Assembly (NCBI GenBank): GCA_036275365.1
Contig: DASUDX010000086.1
Span: forward strand, 1 to 6,553
Direction: 5' to 3'
DNA: 6,553 nucleotides
Source of the DNA: DASUDX01 sp036275365
GTDB taxonomy: Bacteria > Pseudomonadota > Gammaproteobacteria > Nevskiales > Nevskiaceae
Notes under the pieces: model-generated
The model's input: only the letters and a program-made list of their open reading frames with translations
Told to the model about the DNA's origin: nothing
Database searches by the model: none
Shown: positions 1-5,699 of the stretch, piece by piece
How positions within the stretch are numbered: the first letter of the stretch is position 1
How the letters are laid out: the number at the start of each line of letters is the position of its first letter
Position numbers and translations under genes: made by a program

Positions 1-178
1 GTACGAAGGGCAGGCCCTGTTCGAGCCCCTGGTGCAGGCCCTCAAGGCGCAGGGTTTCGAACTGTGGGGCATCTGGCCGGGCTTCACCGAGCCGGCATCG
101 GGCCGGATGCTGCAGATCGATGTGGTGATGATGCGGTCCGATGCCGACCCCCAAGGTCGTCTCGCCGGCGACTGCTGA
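1..178 (+). CDS. FkbM family methyltransferase, C-terminal fragment
   Basis: Only the last 58 codons are visible; the reading frame begins at base 2, is open to the window edge and ends with TGA at 176-178. The fragment starts YEGQALFEPL and continues with a GFELWGIWPGF segment and a SGRMLQID segment. This matches the usual end of FkbM-type SAM-dependent methyltransferases, where a YEGQ-loop is followed by GF-L and then tGRLLQvD. Family members O-methylate sugars or other small molecules, and they are common in O-antigen and capsule clusters. Here the gene lies 9 bases before a Wzx-type flippase, so methylation of a surface glycan is the likely role. The SAM-binding motifs lie outside the window, so substrate and catalytic integrity cannot be judged. 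The family call is fairly secure and the substrate is inference. Confidence 0.8.
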   Translation, partial: YEGQALFEPLVQALKAQGFELWGIWPGFTEPASGRMLQIDVVMMRSDADPQGRLAGDC

Positions 179-180
179 GG
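177..180 (+). promoter_or_regulatory. Shine-Dalgarno GAGG that decides the TTG start of the flippase gene
   Basis: GAGG at 177-180 overlaps the TGA stop of the methyltransferase and lies 7 bases before TTG at 188. The stop codon at 176-178 is in the same frame as the flippase, so 188 is the first possible start after it. A GTG at 224 has only an AGG two bases away, which is too close. The overlap of stop and ribosome binding site suggests translational coupling. Confidence 0.6.
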
Positions 181-187
181 CAAGGTC

Positions 188-1504
188 TTGCGCCAATCCT
201 CGACCAAGGCACGGCCGCAGGCGGTGCCGGCGCTCCGGCCGGGCATCAGACAACTGCTATCGGAGTTCAGCGTCCTTGTTTCCGCCTCGGGGGTTTCCAT
301 CGTCTTGCGTTTCATGCTGGCGGTTGTCGCAAGCCGAGAGCTGGGCCCCGAAAGGTGGGGATACTGGTCCTTGTTGCTGGTTGCGATGGGTTATCTGCCC
401 TTGCTGCAGCTGGGTGTGCTCAACGGCATGAATCAGCGCGTACCCGCGCTGCGCGTGGACGGGTCGTCAAACGAGGCGCGCATCGTCAAGCAAACCGCGC
501 TGGCCGTGACGGTCCTGGCGGCGGTGGCCGCGGTGCCACTCCTGTTTGGCACGGCTACCTTTTGGCAGGAAAACGCTTCCGTGCCGGTGCTGGGGGCCGC
601 TGCGGCCTTTTTCCTGATGTCGCAGCTGCAACTCTGGCAGCAGATGTGCCTCCGGGCGGAGATGGCCTTCGCCGACGCGGCGCGACAGCAAATGCTGGTC
701 TCCGTGCTGGTGTTCGGGGCGGCGCTGGCAGGGCTGTGGCTCTCGGGACTGCCGGGCTTTGTCGCGGGGCAGGCGCTGGGAACGGCACTGTCCCTGCTGA
801 TGTACGCGCAGGATCACCGCGCTCCCATCGGGTGGTCCCTGCGACGACCGACGCTGGTGGAGTTGTCCGGCATCGGATTCCCCATCATGCTGTCGTCGAT
901 CATTTTTGCCGCAACCTTGTCGGCTGATCGCGTTGTCCTCGCGCACTTCCACGGCGTTGCCGTCGTCGGCCAGTACGCTGTGGCGTTGATTGCCACCAAC
1001 GGCATGTTTCTGGTGCTGCAAACGGTATCTCAGCAGTTCTATCCGCGCATAGTCGCCGCATGCCGGCGTGCGGACCTTCTGGCAGCGCGTGAGATCGTGC
1101 GCCAGCAGACGGCAATGAATCTCGCCTTGACATCGGCAGCTGCGGTTGCGGTCCTGATCCTCTTCCCCTGGATCGTCCGGACGTTCATGCCGGCTTACCG
1201 TGACGGGCTTGAGGCCTTGCTGCCCCTGGTGCTGTCAATGCTCGCGATTGCCTCTGGCAACGGCTTTGCCAATTTCCTGAATAGCGCTGGCCGGCAGCGA
1301 GCGGGCCTTGCCATCCACTTGCTGTCCTTGCCTGTCGCGTATGGGCTCACCAGCGCTGCTGCTGCAGCCGGTTGGGGGCCACGAGGGGTGGCCTATGCGG
1401 TTCTTGCGACGTTCCTGCTGCAGGCGGCTGCGTTGTGGCGGTGTGCGTGGCATTTCGGACTGAAGCCGGCCGCCGGCAGTGAGGCTCCTAAGTGCGCCAG
1501 CTGA
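188..1504 (+). CDS. wzx: Wzx-type polysaccharide flippase (MOP exporter superfamily)
   Basis: This 438-residue protein is strongly hydrophobic, with about 12 likely membrane helices. It fits the oligosaccharide flippases that move undecaprenyl-diphosphate-linked repeat units across the inner membrane. Signature segments are ELGPERWGYW (51-60), equivalent to the family's LGPeeyG after the first helix; GIGFPIMLSSIIF (228-240) leading to an Asp-Arg (247-248) and GQYAVA (261-266); and GFANFLNSAGRQR (359-371) near helix 10. Length is normal for the family (about 400-500). The start is TTG at 188, supported by GAGG 7 bases upstream. Residues before about 21 are polar and basic, consistent with a cytoplasmic N-terminus. 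The gene follows the methyltransferase by 9 bases and overlaps the next gene by 13 bases, so all three are probably co-transcribed. The transported glycan is unknown; a lipopolysaccharide O-antigen or exopolysaccharide unit is the likely cargo. Confidence 0.85.
   Translation: MRQSSTKARPQAVPALRPGIRQLLSEFSVLVSASGVSIVLRFMLAVVASRELGPERWGYWSLLLVAMGYLPLLQLGVLNGMNQRVPALRVDGSSNEARIVKQTALAVTVLAAVAAVPLLFGTATFWQENASVPVLGAAAAFFLMSQLQLWQQMCLRAEMAFADAARQQMLVSVLVFGAALAGLWLSGLPGFVAGQALGTALSLLMYAQDHRAPIGWSLRRPTLVELSGIGFPIMLSSIIFAATLSADRVVLAHFHGVAVVGQYAVALIATNGMFLVLQTVSQQFYPRIVAACRRADLLAAREIVRQQTAMNLALTSAAAVAVLILFPWIVRTFMPAYRDGLEALLPLVLSMLAIASGNGFANFLNSAGRQRAGLAIHLLSLPVAYGLTSAAAAAGWGPRGVAYAVLATFLLQAAALWRCAWHFGLKPAAGSEAPKCAS
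1481..1484 (+). promoter_or_regulatory. Shine-Dalgarno GAGG inside the flippase gene, for the GTG start at 1492
   Basis: GAGG lies 7 bases before GTG 1492, the same motif and spacing as at the preceding gene. It sits within the last codons of the flippase, so ribosomes ending at 1504 can re-initiate on the downstream gene. It is the basis for choosing 1492 over later starts. Confidence 0.6.
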
Positions 1505-2349
1505 GTCGTTATCTGGTGCTCCGGCTGTACGAGTTGAAGATCCGAGGTATCGAACTGCTGCGCCTGTTGCGGCTCCGGTGTCTCGCGCCGGAGGCTCGAA
1601 TCTGCAGCTACCGGGGCCTGCTGGAGCTGGCAAGGGAGCAGGCGCGCAGCCGCGAGACCTGTCATATCGTGGCGGCTGGCTGGTCGGCGACCGGATTGGA
1701 ACGGGCGGGCTGCATCGGCGAGCGTGACTATGTGATCGGCATGAATCACTCCGCTTTCATGCCCTTGCGGTTCGACCTCTACTTCGTCGAGATCGCGGAT
1801 GGACGGCGTGTGTCACGCATCCAGCGTCGCCTTCTGCGAAAAACAGCGGCTGATCGCATCGGCTTGCTGGTCTACAAGAATCTCTGGCACCAGGATCGTC
1901 GCAGTATCGCCGGGGCTGCTCGCTGGTATGGCAGTTCGGCATTGTTTTCGATGGATGTGATGGCGGCGCTGATCGATAATGAGCAACTTGAGGACATGGT
2001 GGATCGTATGCTCGGGGCGCCGGGCCTCTTCATGGAGCAACGCGCATCTACGGCCATCTCCGCTGCCGTCGCTGCGTTCCACCTGGGCTTTCGCCGCATC
2101 GTCGTCCATGGCGTGGATTTCGGCGGCTCGCATTTCTACGTTGCAGAGGCTTATCGTCGTGCGAGCCGACTGCCGAGTCCGTTCCCGGCCACGACTGGGA
2201 GTCACACGGCCAGTGCGTACCCTAACGGGCAGCAAGTGATCTGGCCGGTGCTGATTCGTGCGTTGGCTGCGCGCGGCGTGAGGGTCTATGCCGGTTCACC
2301 GCAGTCGCCGTTTGCAGATCTGGCCCCGGTCTTCGCCGTACCCAGCTGA
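1492..2349 (+). CDS. Putative DUF115/GT42-like glycan enzyme
   Basis: The 285-residue protein has no signal peptide and is probably cytosolic, perhaps membrane-associated through its basic, leucine-rich N-terminus (1-30). Three blocks suggest a Rossmann-like fold of the DUF115/MptE-like or GT42 (Campylobacter CstI/CstII sialyltransferase) type. First, HIVAAGWSATGL (58-69) occupies the place of the family's nucleotide-binding loop, usually G-GPS-L. Second, YVIGMNHSAF (80-89) and FDLYFVEI (94-101) resemble the 'N-f' and 'D-y-f' strands. Third, S186 to F210 contains LGFRRIVVHGVDF (198-210), like the lGyk-IyL-GiDF motif. A later SHTASAYPNG (237-246) carries a conserved-looking His. The gene overlaps the flippase by 13 bases, so a sugar-transfer or sugar-modifying step on the same glycan is likely. 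The match is by motif only: the Gly-Pro-Ser of the first loop is replaced by Gly-Trp-Ser, and the substrate cannot be named. The coding call is strong; the function is tentative. Confidence 0.6.
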   Translation: MRQLSRYLVLRLYELKIRGIELLRLLRLRCLAPEARICSYRGLLELAREQARSRETCHIVAAGWSATGLERAGCIGERDYVIGMNHSAFMPLRFDLYFVEIADGRRVSRIQRRLLRKTAADRIGLLVYKNLWHQDRRSIAGAARWYGSSALFSMDVMAALIDNEQLEDMVDRMLGAPGLFMEQRASTAISAAVAAFHLGFRRIVVHGVDFGGSHFYVAEAYRRASRLPSPFPATTGSHTASAYPNGQQVIWPVLIRALAARGVRVYAGSPQSPFADLAPVFAVPS

Positions 2350-2380
2350 GCGAGGCGATTCATATCCCAAGCCCTGCGGA
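2350..2380. other. Convergent intergenic gap without a visible terminator
   Basis: The plus-strand polysaccharide genes and the minus-strand pilin module end 31 bases apart. I see no hairpin followed by a T-run on either strand here. Transcripts from the two sides may overlap, or rely on Rho. Confidence 0.5.
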
Positions 2381-4366
2381 TCAGCCAGGCGGTGTTGCAG
2401 CGGGCTTGTCGGTGTCGTCCGGCAGGGTGGTGTACATCTCCACCAGCTGGCGCAGGCCCTTGACCTCCAGTCGGTAGGTCCAGCGATGCAGGGCAGGAAT
2501 GGAGGGATCGGTTTCCGCCCGCTCCAGCAGCTGGAGCGCCAGCTCGGTATTGCCGGCGCGCAAGGCATAGACCACGGCATCCTGCAGGGCAGGGATCGAG
2601 CGCTGCAGGGCTGCTGCGCGCGCCCCCTTCTCGCTGGCCGCCGCGGCATCACCCGCCGCAGCGGCTGCGCGTGCCTGTAGCGACAGCACCGAGGCCGGGA
2701 AGATCCGGGTCAGCAGCGGGACGTCGAGCGCGTCCATGTAGGCCTGGACGTCCGCATCCGTCCGCTGGGTACAGCTTCCCGCCTCCCGCTTCTCGAACAG
2801 GTTCAGCATGCCGTTGAGCACCGCCAGGACGTTTGCGTCCGCCGCGAGCGCCGTGGCGCGCAGTTGCTCCGGCGTCGGTGCGCCTGCGGGTCCGGTAAAG
2901 CAGCTCAGCGCAATCTGCGCGGTGAGGAAGGAGGCATCCGAGGGCCAGTGCGCGGCGCCCTGCCGGTAGACGGCGAGGGCGGCATCGAGGCGGCCCGCTG
3001 CGATCAGCTGCTCGGCGACATTGTGCTGCGCGCGCCGCGAGTCGGGTTGCTGCTGATACCAGTAGGTCGCCCGCAGCAGGGGCTGTCCCCACAAGGTGAT
3101 GGACTGGCTGGCGGCAGCCACGAGGTAGAGCGGATACAGGATCGCCAGCGTCACCACGACCGGGCGCAGGCGCTGCACGGTGGGCAGCGACCAGGCCTGG
3201 GCGAGCAGCATGGCCAGACCCAGTACCACGCCGGCGGCCGCGACGTAGTTGCGGTGCTCGAAACCCATCTCCAGCGGCAGGAAGCTGGACTCCAGGAGAT
3301 GGCAGGCGAGGAACCAGAAGACGCCGAGGGCCAGTCCGGGCAAGGCCCGGCGCAGCCGCACCGCCGCGACGATCAGCGCCAGCCAGGCCAGCACGGCCAC
3401 GACCGTGCTGGCGGGCGAGAGCAGCGAGCGCGAAAGGGGGTAGTCATCGAAATAGATGCGCCCGGTACTGAGGCCCGGCAGCAGCAGGGTCTTCAGGTAC
3501 ACGAACAGCAGCCGGGCCTGGGTGAGCAGCCGCTCGCCCATGCTGAACTCGCGCTGCTCGAAGACCGCGAGCTGGGTACGCAGGCCCATCAGCAGGTAGA
3601 CGGCGAGCAGCAGCAGCGGCAGGTACAGGGCCAGCGGCCGCCACCAGCGCGCGTAGCGCGGCTGCGGCGGCCCGGGCAGTGCGTACTCCAGCGAGAGCAC
3701 CATCAGGGGAAGCAGGATCGCGCTTTCCTTGGAAAGCACGCCCAGCCCGATGCCGGCGGCGATGCCGACACTCATCAGCAGCAGGCCGAGCCGGTCGTGT
3801 CCGCCGGCCGCCGCCACGCGGCCCCGGAGGTATAGCAGCAGCCCCAGGAACACGAAGGTGGCTGACAGCAGGGTCATGCGCTGCACGGCGTAGAGCACCG
3901 TGCTGATGTGCAGCGGCAACAGGAGCCAGGCCGCGGCGACCGCCAGGGCGGCCAGGGTCAGGCGAAGGTCATGCTGGCGGCCCTGCAGCTGCTGCAGCTG
4001 GAGCAGCGTCCAGAACAGCAGGCAGCCGTTGAGCAGGTGGATCAGGACATTGACCCGCAGGAAGTCCTCGGGATGGCGCGGCCAGCTGGGGTACTGCAGG
4101 GTGAAACTCAGCAGGGCGATCGGGCGCCCCAGTGTGCTCGACACGCCATTGAGCGCGTACTGCAGCGCGTCATAGAGCGGCATGTGTCCCTTGAGCCGCT
4201 CGAGCATGTCGAGGTTGGAGTAGTCATCGAACAGCCAGCCGGCGCCCAGTCCGCTGCGGTAGAGCGCGTACACCGTGACCAGGCAGGCAAGCCACAGGAA
4301 GCCGATGCACAGCCGCCGGAGCGGGCCGGCAGGGGCGAGGGCGACGGGCGGCGGCGTGGCGGTCAT
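2381..4366 (-). CDS. Polytopic membrane protein with TPR tail, TMTC/GT-C-like; candidate pilin O-glycosyltransferase
   Basis: The protein has 661 residues from ATG 4366. It has a hydrophobic multi-helix part (about 18-420) and a soluble helical C-terminal part (about 435-650) that looks like degenerate TPRs. Segments typical of TMTC-like/GT-C proteins occur in order: WLFDDYSNL (44-52, acidic DD in the first external loop), GRPIALLSF (80-88), HLLNGCLLF (110-118), VLYAVQRMT (157-165), LSKESAILLP (211-220) and FEHRNYVAA (369-377). Family members use lipid-linked sugars to glycosylate proteins on the outer face of the inner membrane; eukaryotic TMTCs are O-mannosyltransferases. It is the gene after two type IV pilins, so pilin glycosylation is a reasonable but unproven role. 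An in-frame GTG at 4441 would give 25 extra residues, but that stretch is translated from the pilin terminator hairpin, so ATG 4366 is preferred. No good Shine-Dalgarno precedes it, suggesting weak translation. Confidence 0.75.
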   Translation of the reverse strand: MTATPPPVALAPAGPLRRLCIGFLWLACLVTVYALYRSGLGAGWLFDDYSNLDMLERLKGHMPLYDALQYALNGVSSTLGRPIALLSFTLQYPSWPRHPEDFLRVNVLIHLLNGCLLFWTLLQLQQLQGRQHDLRLTLAALAVAAAWLLLPLHISTVLYAVQRMTLLSATFVFLGLLLYLRGRVAAAGGHDRLGLLLMSVGIAAGIGLGVLSKESAILLPLMVLSLEYALPGPPQPRYARWWRPLALYLPLLLLAVYLLMGLRTQLAVFEQREFSMGERLLTQARLLFVYLKTLLLPGLSTGRIYFDDYPLSRSLLSPASTVVAVLAWLALIVAAVRLRRALPGLALGVFWFLACHLLESSFLPLEMGFEHRNYVAAAGVVLGLAMLLAQAWSLPTVQRLRPVVVTLAILYPLYLVAAASQSITLWGQPLLRATYWYQQQPDSRRAQHNVAEQLIAAGRLDAALAVYRQGAAHWPSDASFLTAQIALSCFTGPAGAPTPEQLRATALAADANVLAVLNGMLNLFEKREAGSCTQRTDADVQAYMDALDVPLLTRIFPASVLSLQARAAAAAGDAAAASEKGARAAALQRSIPALQDAVVYALRAGNTELALQLLERAETDPSIPALHRWTYRLEVKGLRQLVEMYTTLPDDTDKPAATPPG

Positions 4367-4408
4367 CGAGGCGCAGGAAGCGATAGCGGGCGGGAAAAGG
4401 CAGGCCCC

Positions 4409-4437
4409 AAAAAAGTGGCCGCCCGAAGGCGGCCACT
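4409..4437 (-). terminator. Strong Rho-independent terminator of the downstream pilin gene
   Basis: On the minus strand a perfect 9-bp stem GTGGCCGCC/GGCGGCCAC (4428-4436 with 4415-4423) encloses a UUCG tetraloop closed by C-G, an unusually stable loop. A tenth A-U pair forms with 4437 and 4414, and six T residues follow (plus-strand A-run 4409-4414). It starts 27 bases after the TAA of the pilin gene and ends 42 bases before the ATG of the membrane-protein gene. Confidence 0.92.
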
Positions 4438-4463
4438 CCACAACTCAAGCGACAGCGTCAGGC

Positions 4464-4904
4464 TTACTTGCAGGCGCCCGGCACGTACTTGCTGTCCAGC
4501 GAGCCAGCGGCGCAGGTCCAGACCTTGCCACCGTCCGTGGTGCCCAGCTCGATGGTCTTGCCAGCGATGTTCTTGTTGACCGAACCGGCGCTCTTCATCG
4601 TGGCTTCCAGGCTCATCGTGGCAACGCTGCTGCCAGCGACCGACGGATCGAGGTAGGCGATGGTCGAGGTGTACTTGCCGGCGATGGTGCCCATCACGGA
4701 GCCCGGAGCGGTCGGCCAGACGCCCTTGTCGGAGTAGTACTCGGCCAGCGGGGTCTTGCCGCCGGACATCAGGCTGACGGCTTCAGAAACCTGCGAACGG
4801 GCGATGTAGTCCTGGTAGGCCGGGATGGCGATCGCGGCGAGGATGCCGATGATGGCCACGACGATCATCAGTTCGATCAGGGTGAAACCCTTCTGCGTCT
4901 TCAT
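4464..4904 (-). CDS. pilA: Type IV major pilin (paralogue 1)
   Basis: This 146-residue type IVa prepilin is the structural subunit of a retractile pilus used for twitching, adhesion or DNA uptake. A six-residue leader, MKTQKG, precedes the PilD peptidase cut before F7. The invariant Glu is at 11 (Glu5 of the mature protein), and FTLIELMIVVAIIGILAAIA forms the hydrophobic assembly helix (7-26), followed by IPAYQDYIARSQVSEA. Cys131 and Cys145 are placed to close the usual C-terminal disulfide loop, ending KYVPGACK. The mature length of 140 is normal. ATG 4904 is supported by AGGAGAG at 4911-4917 and by the leader itself. Regulation is probably by sigma-54 and a PilR-type activator from the promoter at 4952-4967. 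The gene lies downstream of a paralogue that has its own terminator, so it is probably a separate transcript. Its strong promoter, ribosome binding site and terminator suggest it is the more highly expressed of the two. Confidence 0.95.
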   Translation of the reverse strand: MKTQKGFTLIELMIVVAIIGILAAIAIPAYQDYIARSQVSEAVSLMSGGKTPLAEYYSDKGVWPTAPGSVMGTIAGKYTSTIAYLDPSVAGSSVATMSLEATMKSAGSVNKNIAGKTIELGTTDGGKVWTCAAGSLDSKYVPGACK

Positions 4905-4910
4905 ATGCTG

Positions 4911-4917
4911 CTCTCCT
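4911..4917 (-). promoter_or_regulatory. Strong Shine-Dalgarno for pilin paralogue 1
   Basis: The minus strand reads AGGAGAG followed by six bases and ATG at 4904. The near-perfect anti-Shine-Dalgarno match suits an abundant structural protein. Confidence 0.8.
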
Positions 4918-4951
4918 GGAGATTGGTGGGAATGAGTCCCGGGTTACGACA

Positions 4952-4967
4952 AGCACATCGAATGCCA
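4952..4967 (-). promoter_or_regulatory. Sigma-54 (RpoN) promoter of pilin paralogue 1
   Basis: The minus strand reads TGGCATTCGATGTGCT. Compared with the sigma-54 consensus TGGCACGnnnnTTGCw it keeps TGGCA and the -12 GC, with exactly 10 bases between GG and GC. The predicted start is near 4941, giving a leader of about 37 bases that holds the Shine-Dalgarno. pilA genes of Pseudomonas and Xanthomonas are classically RpoN/PilR dependent, which supports the call. The match is imperfect at T6, T7 and G12. Confidence 0.65.
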
Positions 4968-5053
4968 GGGTCGCTGCCCTGTTTGCCACTTATAACGATA
5001 TGAAATTACAGGAATCTGTGGGTATCGCTGGAAATCTTCAGCCTGCGCTTGGC

Positions 5054-5084
5054 CTGTCGATGTCAAAAAGTGACACGTCGTGTC
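5054..5084. promoter_or_regulatory. Cluster of TGTC motifs, possible PilR-type activator sites
   Basis: TGTC occurs as CTGTC (5054-5058), ATGTC (5060-5064) and GTGTC (5080-5084) on the plus strand and as GTGTC on the minus strand (5072-5076). The cluster lies about 113-143 bases upstream of the predicted start of pilin paralogue 1. PilR of P. aeruginosa is reported to bind repeated (C/G)TGTC cores about 80-120 bases upstream of pilA. The motif is short, and two of the copies belong to a terminator-like hairpin, so this is only a suggestion. Confidence 0.3.
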
Positions 5085-5088
5085 ACTT
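5065..5088 (-). terminator. Hairpin terminator overlapping the stop codon of pilin paralogue 2
   Basis: On the minus strand the arms AAGTGACACG and CGTGTCACTT (5079-5088 and 5068-5077) are perfect complements around one central base, giving at least a 9-bp stem with a 3-base loop. Three more T residues follow (plus-strand A5065-A5067), making a T-run of five including two stem bases. The TGA stop at 5083-5085 lies within the 5' arm. The short T-run suggests partial termination. A near-perfect palindrome could instead be a protein-binding site. Confidence 0.6.
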
Positions 5089-5529
5089 GCAGGCGGCCGG
5101 CAGGTAGCGCGGGGCCAGGCCGTCGGCCCCCGGGGCCGCATGGCAATCCCAGCTTTTGCCGCCGTCATCGGTGGAGACCTGGATGACCCGGCCCTGAAGA
5201 TTGGGGGCGACATTCACCGACCGGAAGGTCGCCTGCAGCGTGGCCGAGGGGACCGAACTGCCGGCGCCCTCGGCGAAGCTCACCGACTCCACGTACTTTC
5301 CGGAAATACCGTCTGAATTCAATGCGGTGACGCTGGCGGGCCAGACACCGCTGTCGGAGTAATGCTCGGCCATTGGCGTCTTGACGCCGGCCAGCAGTTC
5401 CACGCCCTCCGACACCTGGGCGCGGATGATGTAGTCCTGGTAGGCCGGGATGGCGATGGCCGCCAGGATCCCGACGATGGCCACGACGATCATCAATTCG
5501 ATGAGCGTGAAACCGCGTTCCCTGTTCAT
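5083..5529 (-). CDS. pilA: Type IV pilin (paralogue 2)
   Basis: This 148-residue type IVa prepilin starts at ATG 5529. The frame stays open 19 codons further upstream (to 5586), but that stretch has no pilin character and would bury the leader. The MNRERG leader is cut before F7, Glu11 is the conserved Glu5 of the mature form, and FTLIELMIVVAIVGILAAIA is the assembly helix. Cys129 and Cys147 close the C-terminal loop, which ends RYLPAACK. It shares with the neighbouring pilin the IPAYQDYI, KTP-AE-YSD-GVWP and DGGK-W-C segments, while the central region and loop differ. The loop is longer, with 17 residues between the cysteines against 13. GAGG at 5535-5538 is a reasonable ribosome binding site, and a good sigma-54 site lies at 5582-5597. 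It is a duplicate of the other pilin; it may be a second major subunit, a differently regulated one, or a minor pilin. Confidence 0.93.
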   Translation of the reverse strand: MNRERGFTLIELMIVVAIVGILAAIAIPAYQDYIIRAQVSEGVELLAGVKTPMAEHYSDSGVWPASVTALNSDGISGKYVESVSFAEGAGSSVPSATLQATFRSVNVAPNLQGRVIQVSTDDGGKSWDCHAAPGADGLAPRYLPAACK

Positions 5530-5581
5530 GTGCACCTCGTCTCCCCGTCCAGCCGATGTTGAATGTCCCCGACGGTCTACA

Positions 5582-5597
5582 TGCAATAGCGATGCCG
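5582..5597 (-). promoter_or_regulatory. Sigma-54 (RpoN) promoter of pilin paralogue 2
   Basis: The minus strand reads CGGCATCGCTATTGCA, matching TGGCACGnnnnTTGCw at GGCA, TTGC and A with the required 10 bases between GG and GC. The predicted start is near 5571, about 42 bases before ATG 5529. Its -12 element is closer to consensus than that of the other pilin promoter. A single CTGTC at 5672-5676, about 100 bases upstream of the start, could be an activator site. Confidence 0.75.
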
Positions 5598-5699
5598 CCT
5601 CGGATATCGGCGCATTTACATGTTTCTGAACGCTATTTTCGGGGGATGGCTGCGCCGGAGGTGGACGCGCCCTGTCAGGTTGCCGACCGACGCGGGCCC
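5598..5699. other. Intergenic region upstream of pilin paralogue 2
   Basis: About 100 bases lie between the sigma-54 site and the dehydrogenase stop. No open frame with coding character was seen. The stretch at 5610-5640 is comparatively AT-rich and CTGTC lies at 5672-5676; this is the expected place for activator and IHF binding at a sigma-54 promoter, but I found no clear IHF consensus. Confidence 0.4.

Noticed and set aside
64..927. Long plus-strand open frame overlapping the flippase gene
   Set aside because: It is Arg/Gly/Ala-rich without family motifs, in another frame of a clear flippase gene; a GC-rich shadow.
2864..3835. Long plus-strand open frame opposite the membrane-protein gene
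   Set aside because: Gln/Arg/Gly-rich low-complexity translation, antisense to a gene with strong family motifs; no ribosome binding site evidence.
3908..4579. Plus-strand open frame crossing the end of the membrane-protein gene, the terminator and the pilin end
   Set aside because: It runs through a terminator and two genes on the other strand and has shadow-like composition.
4970..4988. Second sigma-54-like element TGGCA on the minus strand upstream of pilin paralogue 1
   Set aside because: No GC lies at the required 10-base spacing after GG; the site at 4952-4967 has correct spacing.
4985..5010. Possible sigma-70 promoter in the AT-rich stretch (minus-strand TATAAG)
   Set aside because: No -35-like hexamer at 16-18 bases; the AT-rich stretch fits an IHF or bending region of a sigma-54 promoter better.
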